Assembly (NCBI GenBank): GCA_050013835.1
Contig: JBEKEM010000003.1
Span: 107,211 to 171,210 of the forward strand
DNA length: 64,000 bases
From: Bog-793 sp050013835
GTDB taxonomy: Bacteria; Actinomycetota; Acidimicrobiia; Acidimicrobiales; Bog-793
Direction of reading: 5' to 3'
This document shows, one piece after another, positions 18,528 to 27,572 of this stretch; position 1 is the first letter of the stretch, and each line of letters opens with the position of its first letter. Under the pieces are notes generated by a model that searched no databases, was not told where the DNA came from, and saw only the letters and a list, made by a program, of their open reading frames with translations. The position numbers were made by a program, and so were the translations under genes.

Positions 18528-21437
18528 CTACGCCGCCGACGAAAGGGCCTTCAGCGCGTGGGACTTGCGAACCGGCGTCGTCGTGGTGGTCGGTGTCGAG
18601 GGCGTCGCATTCACAATCGCGTTCGCCTCGCCGAGGAGCTTGCCCGCATTCGTAACGTCCTGCTGGTAAGCGCCGAGATCGCCGTGCGCCAACGCGGTCT
18701 TGGCGTCCTGGAAGGCGGCGACCGCCTCGGCGATGTCCTGGCGCGCCTGCGCGGGCACGGTGCTCTTCGTGCCCGTCCCCTTCCCCTTCGGGCCGGTGCT
18801 GGCCGGGGCGCTGCCGAAGATGTCGGCCAGGGCACCGCCGAGAGTCGGCTCCATCGCGACGTCTTTGCCGTAGACGACGACGACGTCGACGAGTTGCGGG
18901 AAGGGGGTCTGCGACGACGAGACGTAGAGCGGACGGACGTAGATGAGCGAGTCGGCGATCGGCAGGATCTGCACCGTGCCGAGCGACACCGTCGACCCCC
19001 GGCTGTCGAGCAGCGTGATCGCCTTGGAGATCTTCGGGTTGGCGTTGATGTCGGCGTTGGCGAGCGCCGGCCCGTGGATCGACTCGCCCGGCGACACGTA
19101 GGCGTCAAGCTTGCCGTATCCGTTGGCGTCGGAATCGGCGACCAGGAGCGCCCGCAGCGTCTGCAGGGTGTCGTTCGACGAGAAGGGCACCAGCGGCTCG
19201 ATGGCGTCGAACGTGAGGGCGTTCTGGCCGGGAAGCTGGAGGAGTTCGTAGACCGGCGTGTACCGGGCCACCGAGCCGTTGGCGGCCAGGGCGAGTCCGC
19301 TCGAGGGCGATCCCGAGACCGAGTTCGAGGTCTGCGAGAGGTCCCAGGCGTCCGACAGGCTGTAGAAGGCCGCCGCCGACTCGATGTGGTAGCGGCCATA
19401 CATGTCGGCCTGCACCATGAGCAGGTCCTGCGGGTACCGCAGGTGCTGGCGGATGATCGGGTTCATGTCCTTCAGCGGCCGGAAGAGCCCCGGGAAGGCG
19501 TCCTCGTACGCCCGGATCAGCGGGTCACCAGGCGCGATGACGTAGAAGGACATCTTGCCGGTGTAGGCGTTCACGACGACCTTCACGGCGTCGCGCACGT
19601 AGTTGTACGTTCCCGCGAGCCCGCTCCCGGCGGGCAGCTCCTTCGTCACCGCCGGCTGTCCGTAGGGGAAGTAGTCGCTCGTCGTGTAGGCGTCGAGGAC
19701 CCAGTTGACCTGGCCGTCGGCGACGACAGGATACGGGTGCGAGTCGACGGCGAGGAAGGGCAGCGCCTTGCGGACGCGGGCCTCGATGTCGGGGATGTAG
19801 ATCAGCCGGGATTGCCCCGTGACGAGGTTGGAGATCAACAGGTTCAGGTCCCGGAGGTGGATCGCGAAGGTGAGACGGTTCAGGAACCCCCCGATCGGGA
19901 TCCCCCCGCAGCCGTGGCAACGGCCCTCGACGTTCGTCCCGTTCGCCGCCTGGTACTCGACCTCCGGCTGCTTCGTGTCGACGATGACGTACCCCTTGTC
20001 GCCCGGCGCGTAGTAGACGACGGGACGACCGAGGGCGAGGGTGGCCGACTTCGCTGTCGCCGGGATGCTGCCGGAAAGGAAGCGCGGGAGGTTGCTCGAA
20101 TTGGCGACGTTGCCCGCGGCGGCGACCACGCCGTAGCCGTGCGTGTACTGCAGGTGCGTGTTCACCCAGCTCTGCTGGGCAAGCCCGCCGGGGTTCAGCG
20201 CGCGCACGGCGACGGCGACCGGCGTCGTCTTGCCGTCGATCTGGTAGCGGTCGACGGCGACCGTGGTCAGCTGGTAGTAGCTCTTGATCTGCTGCAGCTT
20301 CTGGAACGTCGGCACCGCCACCGACGGGTCCCAGAGCAGCACGTCCGAGAGCGTCTTCTGGTACTGGGTGAGCACGGTCGGCGTGAGGTCCTCGTTCGCC
20401 GGGAACGTGTGCCGGGTGACTTGGTCGATCCCCATCGCGTCGCGGGTCGCGACGATGTTGTCCTTGATGTAGGGCAGCTCGAGGGTGCTCTGCGCCGGGG
20501 TCACGCGTAGCACCTGGAAGATTGCCGGGTAGATCACGCCCACGACGAGGGCGAGGAAGGCCCACAGCCCGAAGACGATCGCCGGGAGCGCGAGCGAGCG
20601 GCGGTAGATGTTCAGGCTCAGCACGACGAACGCGACGAGCGAGATCACGGCGAGCAGCGTCAGCGCGGCGAGGCGCACGTGGACGTCGGTGTACGAAGCA
20701 CCGTGGACGACACCTGACGACGACAGGTCGAGGCCGTACCGGTCGACGAAGTAGTAGGCCCAAGCCCGCTCGAGGAGCATCAGGGCGAGGATGAGCGAGA
20801 GGTGGGCGATGGCCCGTGGTTCGACACGGGCACCGCGGCGGAACTGGACCGCCCCGTTGAGGAAGTAGGCGATCGCCGTCACGATGAGCGTGACGAGGAG
20901 GGCGACGAAGATCCAGTCGACGAGGAACGACAGGAACGGCAGCCGGAACAGAAAGAAGCTCACGTCCCGGTGGAAGAGCGGGTCGAGCCGGCCGAAAGGC
21001 AGCGCGTGCTCGAACAGGATCCAGTGCTGCCACTGCCCCGACGCCCCGATGCCCAGGATGAGGGCGATGACGAGCGACACGACGGTGCGGAGGATGATGG
21101 CGTAGGGCCCGACCGTCGCCTGGTAGCGCCGGACGAGCTCGTTGTCCGAGGCGAGGAAGACCGCTCGCGGCGTGACGGTGTCGACGACGAGCAACGACAC
21201 CCACAGGAGCGCCCAGGCGATCACGACGAAGACGACGGAAAGCACGACCTTCGTCGCGGTGACCTCGCTCCAGACGTTGCCGAGCCCCGAAAAGTGGAAC
21301 CAGAGGAAGTTGGCGTAGAAGCCGGCAAGACCCTCCACGACGACGAAGGCCACGAGGAGCGCGACGACGAGCGCGACAACAACGATGTGGCGGCGGCGCA
21401 CGGGCGGCCGATAGCGCGGCTCGGGCGGCACCCTCAC
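18528..21437 (-). CDS. UPF0182 family membrane protein
   Basis: About 969 aa. The N-terminal 330 residues hold seven or so transmembrane helices. The large extracytoplasmic remainder has the family hallmarks: an ELPYIKDNIVATRDAMG segment after the last helix, VVYYAPGD, and the MSFYVIAPGDPLIRAY and FRPLKDMNPIIRQHLRYPQDL blocks. This long family is found widely in actinobacteria and its role is unknown. I chose GTG at 21437, whose GTGA overlaps the preceding stop; an upstream in-frame GTG at 21473 would add 12 residues. The C-terminal 60 residues are helical, ending in a Thr-rich tail. Confidence 0.9.
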   Translation of the reverse strand: MRVPPEPRYRPPVRRRHIVVVALVVALLVAFVVVEGLAGFYANFLWFHFSGLGNVWSEVTATKVVLSVVFVVIAWALLWVSLLVVDTVTPRAVFLASDNELVRRYQATVGPYAIILRTVVSLVIALILGIGASGQWQHWILFEHALPFGRLDPLFHRDVSFFLFRLPFLSFLVDWIFVALLVTLIVTAIAYFLNGAVQFRRGARVEPRAIAHLSLILALMLLERAWAYYFVDRYGLDLSSSGVVHGASYTDVHVRLAALTLLAVISLVAFVVLSLNIYRRSLALPAIVFGLWAFLALVVGVIYPAIFQVLRVTPAQSTLELPYIKDNIVATRDAMGIDQVTRHTFPANEDLTPTVLTQYQKTLSDVLLWDPSVAVPTFQKLQQIKSYYQLTTVAVDRYQIDGKTTPVAVAVRALNPGGLAQQSWVNTHLQYTHGYGVVAAAGNVANSSNLPRFLSGSIPATAKSATLALGRPVVYYAPGDKGYVIVDTKQPEVEYQAANGTNVEGRCHGCGGIPIGGFLNRLTFAIHLRDLNLLISNLVTGQSRLIYIPDIEARVRKALPFLAVDSHPYPVVADGQVNWVLDAYTTSDYFPYGQPAVTKELPAGSGLAGTYNYVRDAVKVVVNAYTGKMSFYVIAPGDPLIRAYEDAFPGLFRPLKDMNPIIRQHLRYPQDLLMVQADMYGRYHIESAAAFYSLSDAWDLSQTSNSVSGSPSSGLALAANGSVARYTPVYELLQLPGQNALTFDAIEPLVPFSSNDTLQTLRALLVADSDANGYGKLDAYVSPGESIHGPALANADINANPKISKAITLLDSRGSTVSLGTVQILPIADSLIYVRPLYVSSSQTPFPQLVDVVVVYGKDVAMEPTLGGALADIFGSAPASTGPKGKGTGTKSTVPAQARQDIAEAVAAFQDAKTALAHGDLGAYQQDVTNAGKLLGEANAIVNATPSTPTTTTTPVRKSHALKALSSAA

Positions 21438-23272
21438 GATCGATTGCGTCCCCCCGCCGGCGCGAGCAGGCACCGGCAGCCGCCGTGGGCGGGGGGATGG
21501 GCTTGTCCCGTGGGGAATGCCTCACCGGGCCCGAGGAGTCCCGCGAGTTCGTTGTCGTCGCAGTCCGAGCAGCGGCTCGTCCCGTCGTCGACGACCCACG
21601 AGACCAGCGTCCCCGACGAGCGGACCGCCTCGAGCGTGCCCAGCGCGAAGGCGTTCGTCACGTAGTCCCCCGCCGTCTCCTCGATCCGCTCGGTCTTCCA
21701 GTCGCGATAGGCGGCACTGACGGCAAGCCGGAGCGACTCGGCGTCGCCGTCGCGCAGGCTCTCGCCGAGCCGGCTCTCGATCGAGTCGGCGATCTCCTTG
21801 CCCAGTCCCGCGGCGAGCGACTCGGCGGCGGCGCGGCAGGCGGCGTCGTCGGGGGCCCCCGCGCCCGGCGTCCCGTCGACCGGGCCCATCGCCTCCCGGG
21901 CGAACGCCTCCCCCTCGCGCCACACGCTCGCGAGCGCCGGTCCTGCTGCCTCGGCGAGGTGCCGTGCCTCGTCGGTGAGCGAGAACAGCGCCGAGGTGTC
22001 CCTGCCCGGGGACGCCTCGCGGAGCCGGACCATCAGTTCGTTCTGCTCGACGCGCATCGCCCGCTTCAGCACGTGGACCAGTTCGGCGAGCGGCGCCTTG
22101 ACGCGCTCATCGCGCCGGCGGAGCAGCTGGTGCCGATCCACGGTCGTGTCCCCGAGGCGCAGACTCTCCGGGACCGGATCGGTGTCGCCCCCGGCGGGCG
22201 CCGGTTGCGTGTCGGAGGCCGGAGGCTCCTCGCCCGCGCCGAGATCGATGGCGGGCACCAGGTCCGCCGCCTCCGGCGGGGGCCCCGCAGGGACGGGCGG
22301 GGACCCGCCACCGGCCGACGACTCGCGGATCCGCGCGAACAACTCGTCGACGATCGCGGCCCCCGACGTGTCAACGACGGACGCGGTCTTTCCGGCGGTG
22401 CCGCCCTCCGCCTCTTCCCCCGCCGCCTCCCCCGCGGCGCTGGCCCCGAACGGGTCCGCCGTCGCCGGCTCGGCGCGCTCGGCGACAGCTCCGCCCGCTT
22501 CCGACGCGTCGGAGTCGATTTCCGCCACCGGGTAGGCCGGAGCCCCGGCTTCGTCGGATCCGACCAGTTCGGCGTCGGGCTCCAGCTCAGTCGCACGCCG
22601 GGCGACCTCGGCTGCGGCGCGGGCGTCGTCCTCCGAGCCATCGAGCCGCGCCTGCACCGCCGCAATCGTGTCCGCCACGTGGGCGACCACCGTCGCGAGC
22701 GTGTCCTTGCCGGCACGAAGCTGCTCGATCTGGGAGTAGTACACCTTGCGGCGTTCGGCGAGGTCCGAGAGCACGCGACGGCGCACCTCGCGCGACTCGT
22801 CGATCATCGCCCGGCAGTCCTCCTTCACCTCCTCGATCGTGGTGTTCGCCGCGGCGCGCGCGTCGCTGACGATCGCCAGGGCTTCCGCCTCGGCGCGGTG
22901 GCGGAGCTCCTCGCTCGCGGTTTCCGCCTCGGCGACGACGCGGGAGGCATGGGCCTCGGCCTTGGCGAGCACCTCGTTCGCCGCGGCATGCGCCGCGTGG
23001 AGGACCTTCGCCGTCTCGGAACCAAGCGCGGCCGAAATCGTCGCTTCGTCGATCTCCGGTTCGGCGGCGCGGCGTTCGGCCTCGGCGAGGCGGTCGGAGA
23101 GCTCCTGCTGGCGGGATCGCGCCACCCTGACGAGCTGCGAGACGTCGACGAGGAAGCGGTGCACGGCCTCGGGGTTGTACCCGCGCCAGACGACCGGGAA
23201 CTCGCGGCCCGCGATGGCATCAGGTTCGAGGTGCGGGTGCGTTGAGATCGAGATCGGTCGCGGATCGGCCAC
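21434..23272 (-). CDS. DivIVA-domain protein fused to a phage head-protein-like domain
   Basis: A 612-aa protein. Residues about 18-60 are a DivIVA-type start (FPVVWRGYNPEAVHRFLVDV). Residues 60-200 form an Ala/Glu-rich coiled coil. Residues 205-385 are acidic, Pro/Ala-rich and probably disordered. Residues about 390-612 are helical and end in a cysteine/histidine cluster: CSDC, then HPPAHGGCRC. That ending is the signature of the SPP1 gp7/Mu F minor head protein family and could bind zinc. DivIVA proteins mark curved or growing membrane and recruit partners. The stop overlaps the start of the UPF0182 gene, so both are probably made from one transcript. Role unknown. Confidence 0.75.
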   Translation of the reverse strand: MADPRPISISTHPHLEPDAIAGREFPVVWRGYNPEAVHRFLVDVSQLVRVARSRQQELSDRLAEAERRAAEPEIDEATISAALGSETAKVLHAAHAAANEVLAKAEAHASRVVAEAETASEELRHRAEAEALAIVSDARAAANTTIEEVKEDCRAMIDESREVRRRVLSDLAERRKVYYSQIEQLRAGKDTLATVVAHVADTIAAVQARLDGSEDDARAAAEVARRATELEPDAELVGSDEAGAPAYPVAEIDSDASEAGGAVAERAEPATADPFGASAAGEAAGEEAEGGTAGKTASVVDTSGAAIVDELFARIRESSAGGGSPPVPAGPPPEAADLVPAIDLGAGEEPPASDTQPAPAGGDTDPVPESLRLGDTTVDRHQLLRRRDERVKAPLAELVHVLKRAMRVEQNELMVRLREASPGRDTSALFSLTDEARHLAEAAGPALASVWREGEAFAREAMGPVDGTPGAGAPDDAACRAAAESLAAGLGKEIADSIESRLGESLRDGDAESLRLAVSAAYRDWKTERIEETAGDYVTNAFALGTLEAVRSSGTLVSWVVDDGTSRCSDCDDNELAGLLGPGEAFPTGQAHPPAHGGCRCLLAPAGGRNRS

Positions 23273-23290
23273 GGCGTGCAGCCTATGACC

Positions 23291-24508
23291 TCACCGGGGG
23301 CCCGTCGCGGGCACGAGCCTCCCGCCGAGACGCTCGAGCGCCGCCACCGCCTGGCCGATCGAGGACACGGCGATGACCCGGAGCGTCGGCCCGGCGTTGG
23401 CGCGGGCGACAGCCGCGTTGGCGGGCGGCACGAGGAAGACGCTCGCGCCCGCCTCCCGCACGGCGACGGTCTTCTGGGCGACCCCGCCGATGGCGCCGAC
23501 CGCACCGTTGTTTGACATCGTGCCGGTCGCGGCGACCCGCCGCCCTCCCGTGAGGTCGGCCCGGTCGAGCTTCTCCACCAGGCCGAGGGTGAACGAGAGC
23601 CCGGCCGACGGCCCGGCGATCCCGTCGGCCTGGATCGAGACCCGGAAGGGCTCGTCCTCGTCCTTGTAGAGCTGCTCGGCCCCGAAGGGCAGGCAGCTCT
23701 GGGGGCGCCCGGCGTGGCGGACGACCGGCCCCTCCTTCGCGCCGACACCGACGCAGGGGTAGCTCGGAGCCGAGGCGGGTCCGACGCGTTCGAGCTCGCC
23801 GACGACGAGGGACCGCTGGCGTGTAGTCGTCGTCCCGAGGCGATGGAAGGTGAATTGCAGGGAGGTCCCGGGCGGCGTGGCCGTGACGAGAGCGGTGAGC
23901 GGGCCGAGACGGGGCGTGCTCTTCGAGTCGACCGCCGTGATGACGTCGCCGACGGCGAGTACGGAGTCGCCTGCCGCTCCCGGTTCGGTCGCGTCGACGA
24001 CGGCGCCCGCCGGCACGGCGCGGGGGTGGTAGCCGAGTGCGCGCAGGGCGACGAGCACGGCGGCCTGGCGCGCGGTCGCCATCTCGATGATGCCCTGCTC
24101 GCTGTAGGCACTGGAGCTCGCTCCCCCCGTCAACTCGGCGGTCGAGACGATCTGCGCGTGCTCGTCGAAGCGGTAGTAGAGGTAGCCGAGCGCCGTCAGG
24201 GGGAGGATCCGGACGTCGGTGAGGATGACGCTGCCGCGGTGGGTGTGCGCCGCTCCCCGGGGCACCGTGATGAGCTGGGCGACGTTCACGGGGGTGCCCG
24301 GAGTGATCGCGTCGTAGGACACGGACCACCGCCCGGCGACGAAGGCGGCGACCAGCAGCACGACGACGACCCCCGCGGCCACCCGCCAGACGATCTGCCA
24401 CCCGCCGCGCGGGCCTGCCCCGGCATACCGGGGCCCCGCCCCGGCGAAGCGGCTTCCGTCAGTCCAGGCCGACTGCCCCGGGGTCATCCCGGTGCCGTCG
24501 CTCGCCAC
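23291..24508 (-). CDS. PDZ-containing Lon-like serine protease
   Basis: A 405-aa membrane-anchored protease (YlbL/PDZ-S16 type). One transmembrane helix lies at about residues 39-60. A PDZ domain spans about 155-235. The C-terminal Lon (S16) domain has the serine-lysine dyad: S301 in GPSAGLSF and K346 in GGVAQKTVAV. It should degrade or clip proteins outside the membrane. The GTG at 24508 is used here; an ATG seven codons later is equally possible. It lies 18 bp upstream of the DivIVA-fusion gene in the same direction and faces away from the HEAT-repeat gene. Confidence 0.88.
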   Translation of the reverse strand: MASDGTGMTPGQSAWTDGSRFAGAGPRYAGAGPRGGWQIVWRVAAGVVVVLLVAAFVAGRWSVSYDAITPGTPVNVAQLITVPRGAAHTHRGSVILTDVRILPLTALGYLYYRFDEHAQIVSTAELTGGASSSAYSEQGIIEMATARQAAVLVALRALGYHPRAVPAGAVVDATEPGAAGDSVLAVGDVITAVDSKSTPRLGPLTALVTATPPGTSLQFTFHRLGTTTTRQRSLVVGELERVGPASAPSYPCVGVGAKEGPVVRHAGRPQSCLPFGAEQLYKDEDEPFRVSIQADGIAGPSAGLSFTLGLVEKLDRADLTGGRRVAATGTMSNNGAVGAIGGVAQKTVAVREAGASVFLVPPANAAVARANAGPTLRVIAVSSIGQAVAALERLGGRLVPATGPR

Positions 24509-24550
24509 GTCCCGTAGCCTGCCACGGAGCGGAGTGATCGAGAAGTCGCC

Positions 24551-25177
24551 ATGGAAGCTGCGCAGACCGGCGGGAGCACCGACGAGACCCGTCGACGGTT
24601 CGCGGCCGCGCGCGCCGGGCTCGCCGGCGACGAGCGCAGCGTGCGGGCGTTCCTCGACGACCGCGCCGCGCCGGTGCGGGCGGCGGCGATCGTCGCGCTG
24701 GTCACCATGGGCCGGTCCCGACCCGCCGACGTGCGCCGGGCACTCGGCGACCCCGATCCGCGCGTGCGCCGCGCGACGTGTGAGCTCGCCGGCAACCTGC
24801 CACGAGCCGACTTCACCGCCCTGCTCGGGGACCCCGACCCGACCGTCGTCGAGGCGGCGGCGTTCGCCGTCGGTGAGACGGGCGACCGCCGGGCCTGCCC
24901 GCGGCTAGCGGCGATCGCCGGGTCACATGCCGACCCGCTCTGTCGCGAGTCGGCGGTCGCGGCGCTCGGGGCGATCGGGGACGACGCGGGCCGCGCCGCC
25001 GTACTAGCCGCCCTCGGCGACACGCCCGCCATCCGCCGCCGGGCCGTCGTCGCCCTCGCCGCCTTTGGTGGGCCCGATGTCGAGTTGGCATTGCGGCAAC
25101 GGCTCACCGACCACGACTGGCAGGTCCGCCAGGCGGCGCAGGAGGTTCTCGGGATCAGCGGATTCGGGCCACGCTGA
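24551..25177 (+). CDS. HEAT-repeat protein
   Basis: A 208-aa protein built of five or six helical pairs of about 30 residues (for example VRAAAIVALVTMG, VRRATCELAGNL, VVEAAAFAVGETGD, CRESAVAALGAIGDD, IRRRAVVALAAFGG, VRQAAQEVLG). These are HEAT or PBS-lyase type repeats, which act as protein-binding scaffolds. The 3' end overlaps the convergent MreB-like gene by 23 bp. It starts 42 bp from the divergent protease gene. The partner is unknown. Confidence 0.8.
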   Translation: MEAAQTGGSTDETRRRFAAARAGLAGDERSVRAFLDDRAAPVRAAAIVALVTMGRSRPADVRRALGDPDPRVRRATCELAGNLPRADFTALLGDPDPTVVEAAAFAVGETGDRRACPRLAAIAGSHADPLCRESAVAALGAIGDDAGRAAVLAALGDTPAIRRRAVVALAAFGGPDVELALRQRLTDHDWQVRQAAQEVLGISGFGPR

Positions 25178-26234
25178 CGGCGTAGGACAACCCGTCGGGC
25201 AACTCCAGGCAGCGGGCCGCCCCGAGGACCGCGCAGCGGCCGGCCCCGGCGGCGACGTGGACCGGCACTCCGGTCAGCTCGGCGAGACGGCGATCGAACC
25301 CGTCGAGCAGGCCGCCTCCGCCGGCGAGGAGGAGCCCGGTGCCGATGAGGTCGTTGACGAGCTCGGGGGGTGCCTCGGTGATGCCGCGCACGGCGGCGTT
25401 GAGCATCGCGGCGACGATCGGCTCGATGAGCGGCTTCAGCTCGACGCTCGTCACGGTCGCGCTCCTCGGTCGCCCCGAACGCGCGTCGCGCCCGAGGACC
25501 TCGAGCTCGCCTGCGCCGGGACGGGGAGCGATCGTTCCGAGGGCGCGCGTCACCGCCCCCGCCGCCTCCCGGTCGAGGAGCAAGTCGCGCTGGCGCACGA
25601 GATAGCTGCGGACGGCCTCGTCCAGGTCGTCCCCGCCGTGGGCGCAGGACGACGACACGACGATCCCGCCGAGGGCGAACACGGCGACGTCGGTCGTTCC
25701 GGCGCCGACGTCGACCACCATCGACCCGGTCGGCTCGTCGATCGCGATCCCGGCGCCGATCGCGCACGCCATCGGATGGGCGATGAACAGCACGTCCTTC
25801 GCCCCCGCCCGGCGCACGGCGCGGTCGAGCGCCCGGTTCTGCACCCGGGTCGCGCCGATGTGGGTGCACACGAGCACGCGGGGATGCGAGATCCGGGAGG
25901 CCCCGGCCCGACGCAGCGCCTCGGAGAGGACCCCCTCGACGAGGCCGAGGTCGACGAGCTGGCCGTTGCGCACCGGGTGGCGGACCGAGACGCGCCCGGC
26001 GGCACGCGCTCCGAGGACGAGCGCCTCGGAGCCGAAGGCGAGGACGCGGCCGGTGTCCCTGTTGACCGCCGCGACAGTCGGCTCCTCGACGAGCAGCTCG
26101 CCGCTCGCGTCGGCGATCCGGGTCGAGCCTGTGCCGAAGTCGAGCGCGAACTCCGCGGTCAACGTGCCGGTCCGTTCTGCACTGCGCCACATCGTACGGG
26201 GGCCGGGCACGCCGCAGCGTCGGGGGCGACCCAT
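25155..26234 (-). CDS. MreB-like actin-family protein
   Basis: A 359-aa actin fold. Phosphate loop 1 is LDFGTGSTRI, phosphate loop 2 is VVDVGAGTTDVAVF, and the adenosine motif is GTGLLLAGGGGLLDGF, in the order of MreB/Mbl. A connecting HPVRNGQLVDL segment also matches MreB. Canonical MreB starts its first loop as IDLGTANT, so this copy is divergent. MreB filaments steer cell-wall synthesis; whether this protein polymerises is unknown. The GTG/ATG choice is open: an ATG at 26192 removes 14 residues that look untypical and may be the true start. Confidence 0.75.
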   Translation of the reverse strand: MGRPRRCGVPGPRTMWRSAERTGTLTAEFALDFGTGSTRIADASGELLVEEPTVAAVNRDTGRVLAFGSEALVLGARAAGRVSVRHPVRNGQLVDLGLVEGVLSEALRRAGASRISHPRVLVCTHIGATRVQNRALDRAVRRAGAKDVLFIAHPMACAIGAGIAIDEPTGSMVVDVGAGTTDVAVFALGGIVVSSSCAHGGDDLDEAVRSYLVRQRDLLLDREAAGAVTRALGTIAPRPGAGELEVLGRDARSGRPRSATVTSVELKPLIEPIVAAMLNAAVRGITEAPPELVNDLIGTGLLLAGGGGLLDGFDRRLAELTGVPVHVAAGAGRCAVLGAARCLELPDGLSYAVSVARIR

Positions 26235-26288
26235 CGCCGCGCCCTGCTGACCTCCCTTCCGGGCCGGGGACAGTTAGCCTGCGCAGGC

Positions 26289-27479
26289 GTGACCGTCACT
26301 CCGGGCGACTTCGGCGATCCCCTCGAGGAGGGTCCCGGCCCGCCCCTCCTCCCCCCCGACGACCGCCTGTGGCGGCACCCGTCCGAGCTCGGCGCGTCCC
26401 ATTCCTCGCTGCCCCTCGACCCCGTCGCCGTCCGACGCCGCTGGCTGCTCAGCCATCCGTCACGGCGCAGCGCCCTCACCGCCGGCGTCGTCGGGGCACT
26501 CCTCGCGACCGGCGTCGTCGCCCTCGGCACCCACCTCGCCGACTCGATGGGGGGAGTCGGCCGTTCCGCGTTCGACGGAGCCGTCCCCGCCAACACGACG
26601 GCGATCACGTCGGGCGGCGACGCGCTCAGCCGCACGCTCGCGGCGAACATCAGCCGGGCGAGCGCGGCGATGGCGTTCGTCCAGGTCACCCGGGGCTCGA
26701 CCCGGACCAGGGTCCTCGGGCTCGTCGTGCGCTCCGACGGGATGATTCTCGCCCCGGCGAGCGGCCTCGAGGGCGCGACGACCCTCACCGTCACGCTCGC
26801 CAACGGCGACGTCTACCTCGGCGACCTCGTCGGCGCCGACACCCGCAGCGACCTCGCGATCGTGCACATCAACGGCGCGAGCGGGCTAGCGGCCGCGTCA
26901 CTCTCCCCGGACCCGGTGGCAAAGGGATCCTTCGCCCTCGCCGTATCGGTGCCCGGGAGCACCGCCTTCTCGCTCGGCACGATCCGTGGCGTGTACTGCT
27001 CGCCGCTCGTTGCCGGTCACCGGCTCCTCGGCGAACTCGCCACCGATCTCGCCGTCGCCTCCGGCCCCCCGGGGAGCCCGCTCCTCGCTTCCACCGGGGC
27101 CGTCGAGGGGATGGTCACCGGAGGGACCAGAACGGGCGCCGTGGTCGCCCCGGCCTGGCTCGCCGCCCCCGTCGCCGACGAGTTGATGGCGACCGGGCGG
27201 GTGACCCATGGCTGGCTCGGGCTCGACGGCACGACCACAAAGGGCGACCCGGCAGGCGTGCGCGTCGAGACCGCCACCGCCAACGGCGCCCTGGCGCGAG
27301 CCGGCATCACACCGGGAGACGTCATCGTCTCGCTCGACCGCACGCCGGTGACCTCGCTTGCTGAGCTGCAGGCCCGGCTCTACGTGCTGCCGCCCGGGAC
27401 CCGCGTGTCGGTCGGCATCGTCCGCGGCAGCGCGCGCTTCGTCCACCGGATCGTCCTCGGAGTGACGCCGAGCTCGTAG
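26289..27479 (+). CDS. HtrA-like membrane protein with degenerate protease domain
   Basis: A 396-aa protein: cytoplasmic proline-rich N-terminus, one transmembrane helix (about 62-84), a trypsin-like domain (about 110-285) and a PDZ domain (about 300-390, with HGWLGLDG and AGITPGDVIVSLD). The fold markers of HtrA/DegP are present, including the DTRSDLAIV aspartate block. The catalytic serine motif GNSGGPL reads GPPGSPL at 259-265, and the histidine position in the TNxHV block is S158 (ILAPASG). Two of three catalytic residues are therefore missing and the protein is probably a non-proteolytic binding protein. GTG at 26289 is chosen because upstream codons overlap the MreB-like gene region. 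Confidence 0.75.
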   Translation: MTVTPGDFGDPLEEGPGPPLLPPDDRLWRHPSELGASHSSLPLDPVAVRRRWLLSHPSRRSALTAGVVGALLATGVVALGTHLADSMGGVGRSAFDGAVPANTTAITSGGDALSRTLAANISRASAAMAFVQVTRGSTRTRVLGLVVRSDGMILAPASGLEGATTLTVTLANGDVYLGDLVGADTRSDLAIVHINGASGLAAASLSPDPVAKGSFALAVSVPGSTAFSLGTIRGVYCSPLVAGHRLLGELATDLAVASGPPGSPLLASTGAVEGMVTGGTRTGAVVAPAWLAAPVADELMATGRVTHGWLGLDGTTTKGDPAGVRVETATANGALARAGITPGDVIVSLDRTPVTSLAELQARLYVLPPGTRVSVGIVRGSARFVHRIVLGVTPSS

Positions 27480-27572
27480 GGGGCGGTGCGGGCTGGACCC
27501 GCCCGCTGTGCCCCCGGCCTCTACCGGAACACCGCCGAAACGTCCGAACGGCCTGCGGCCTAGATTCGTCGC

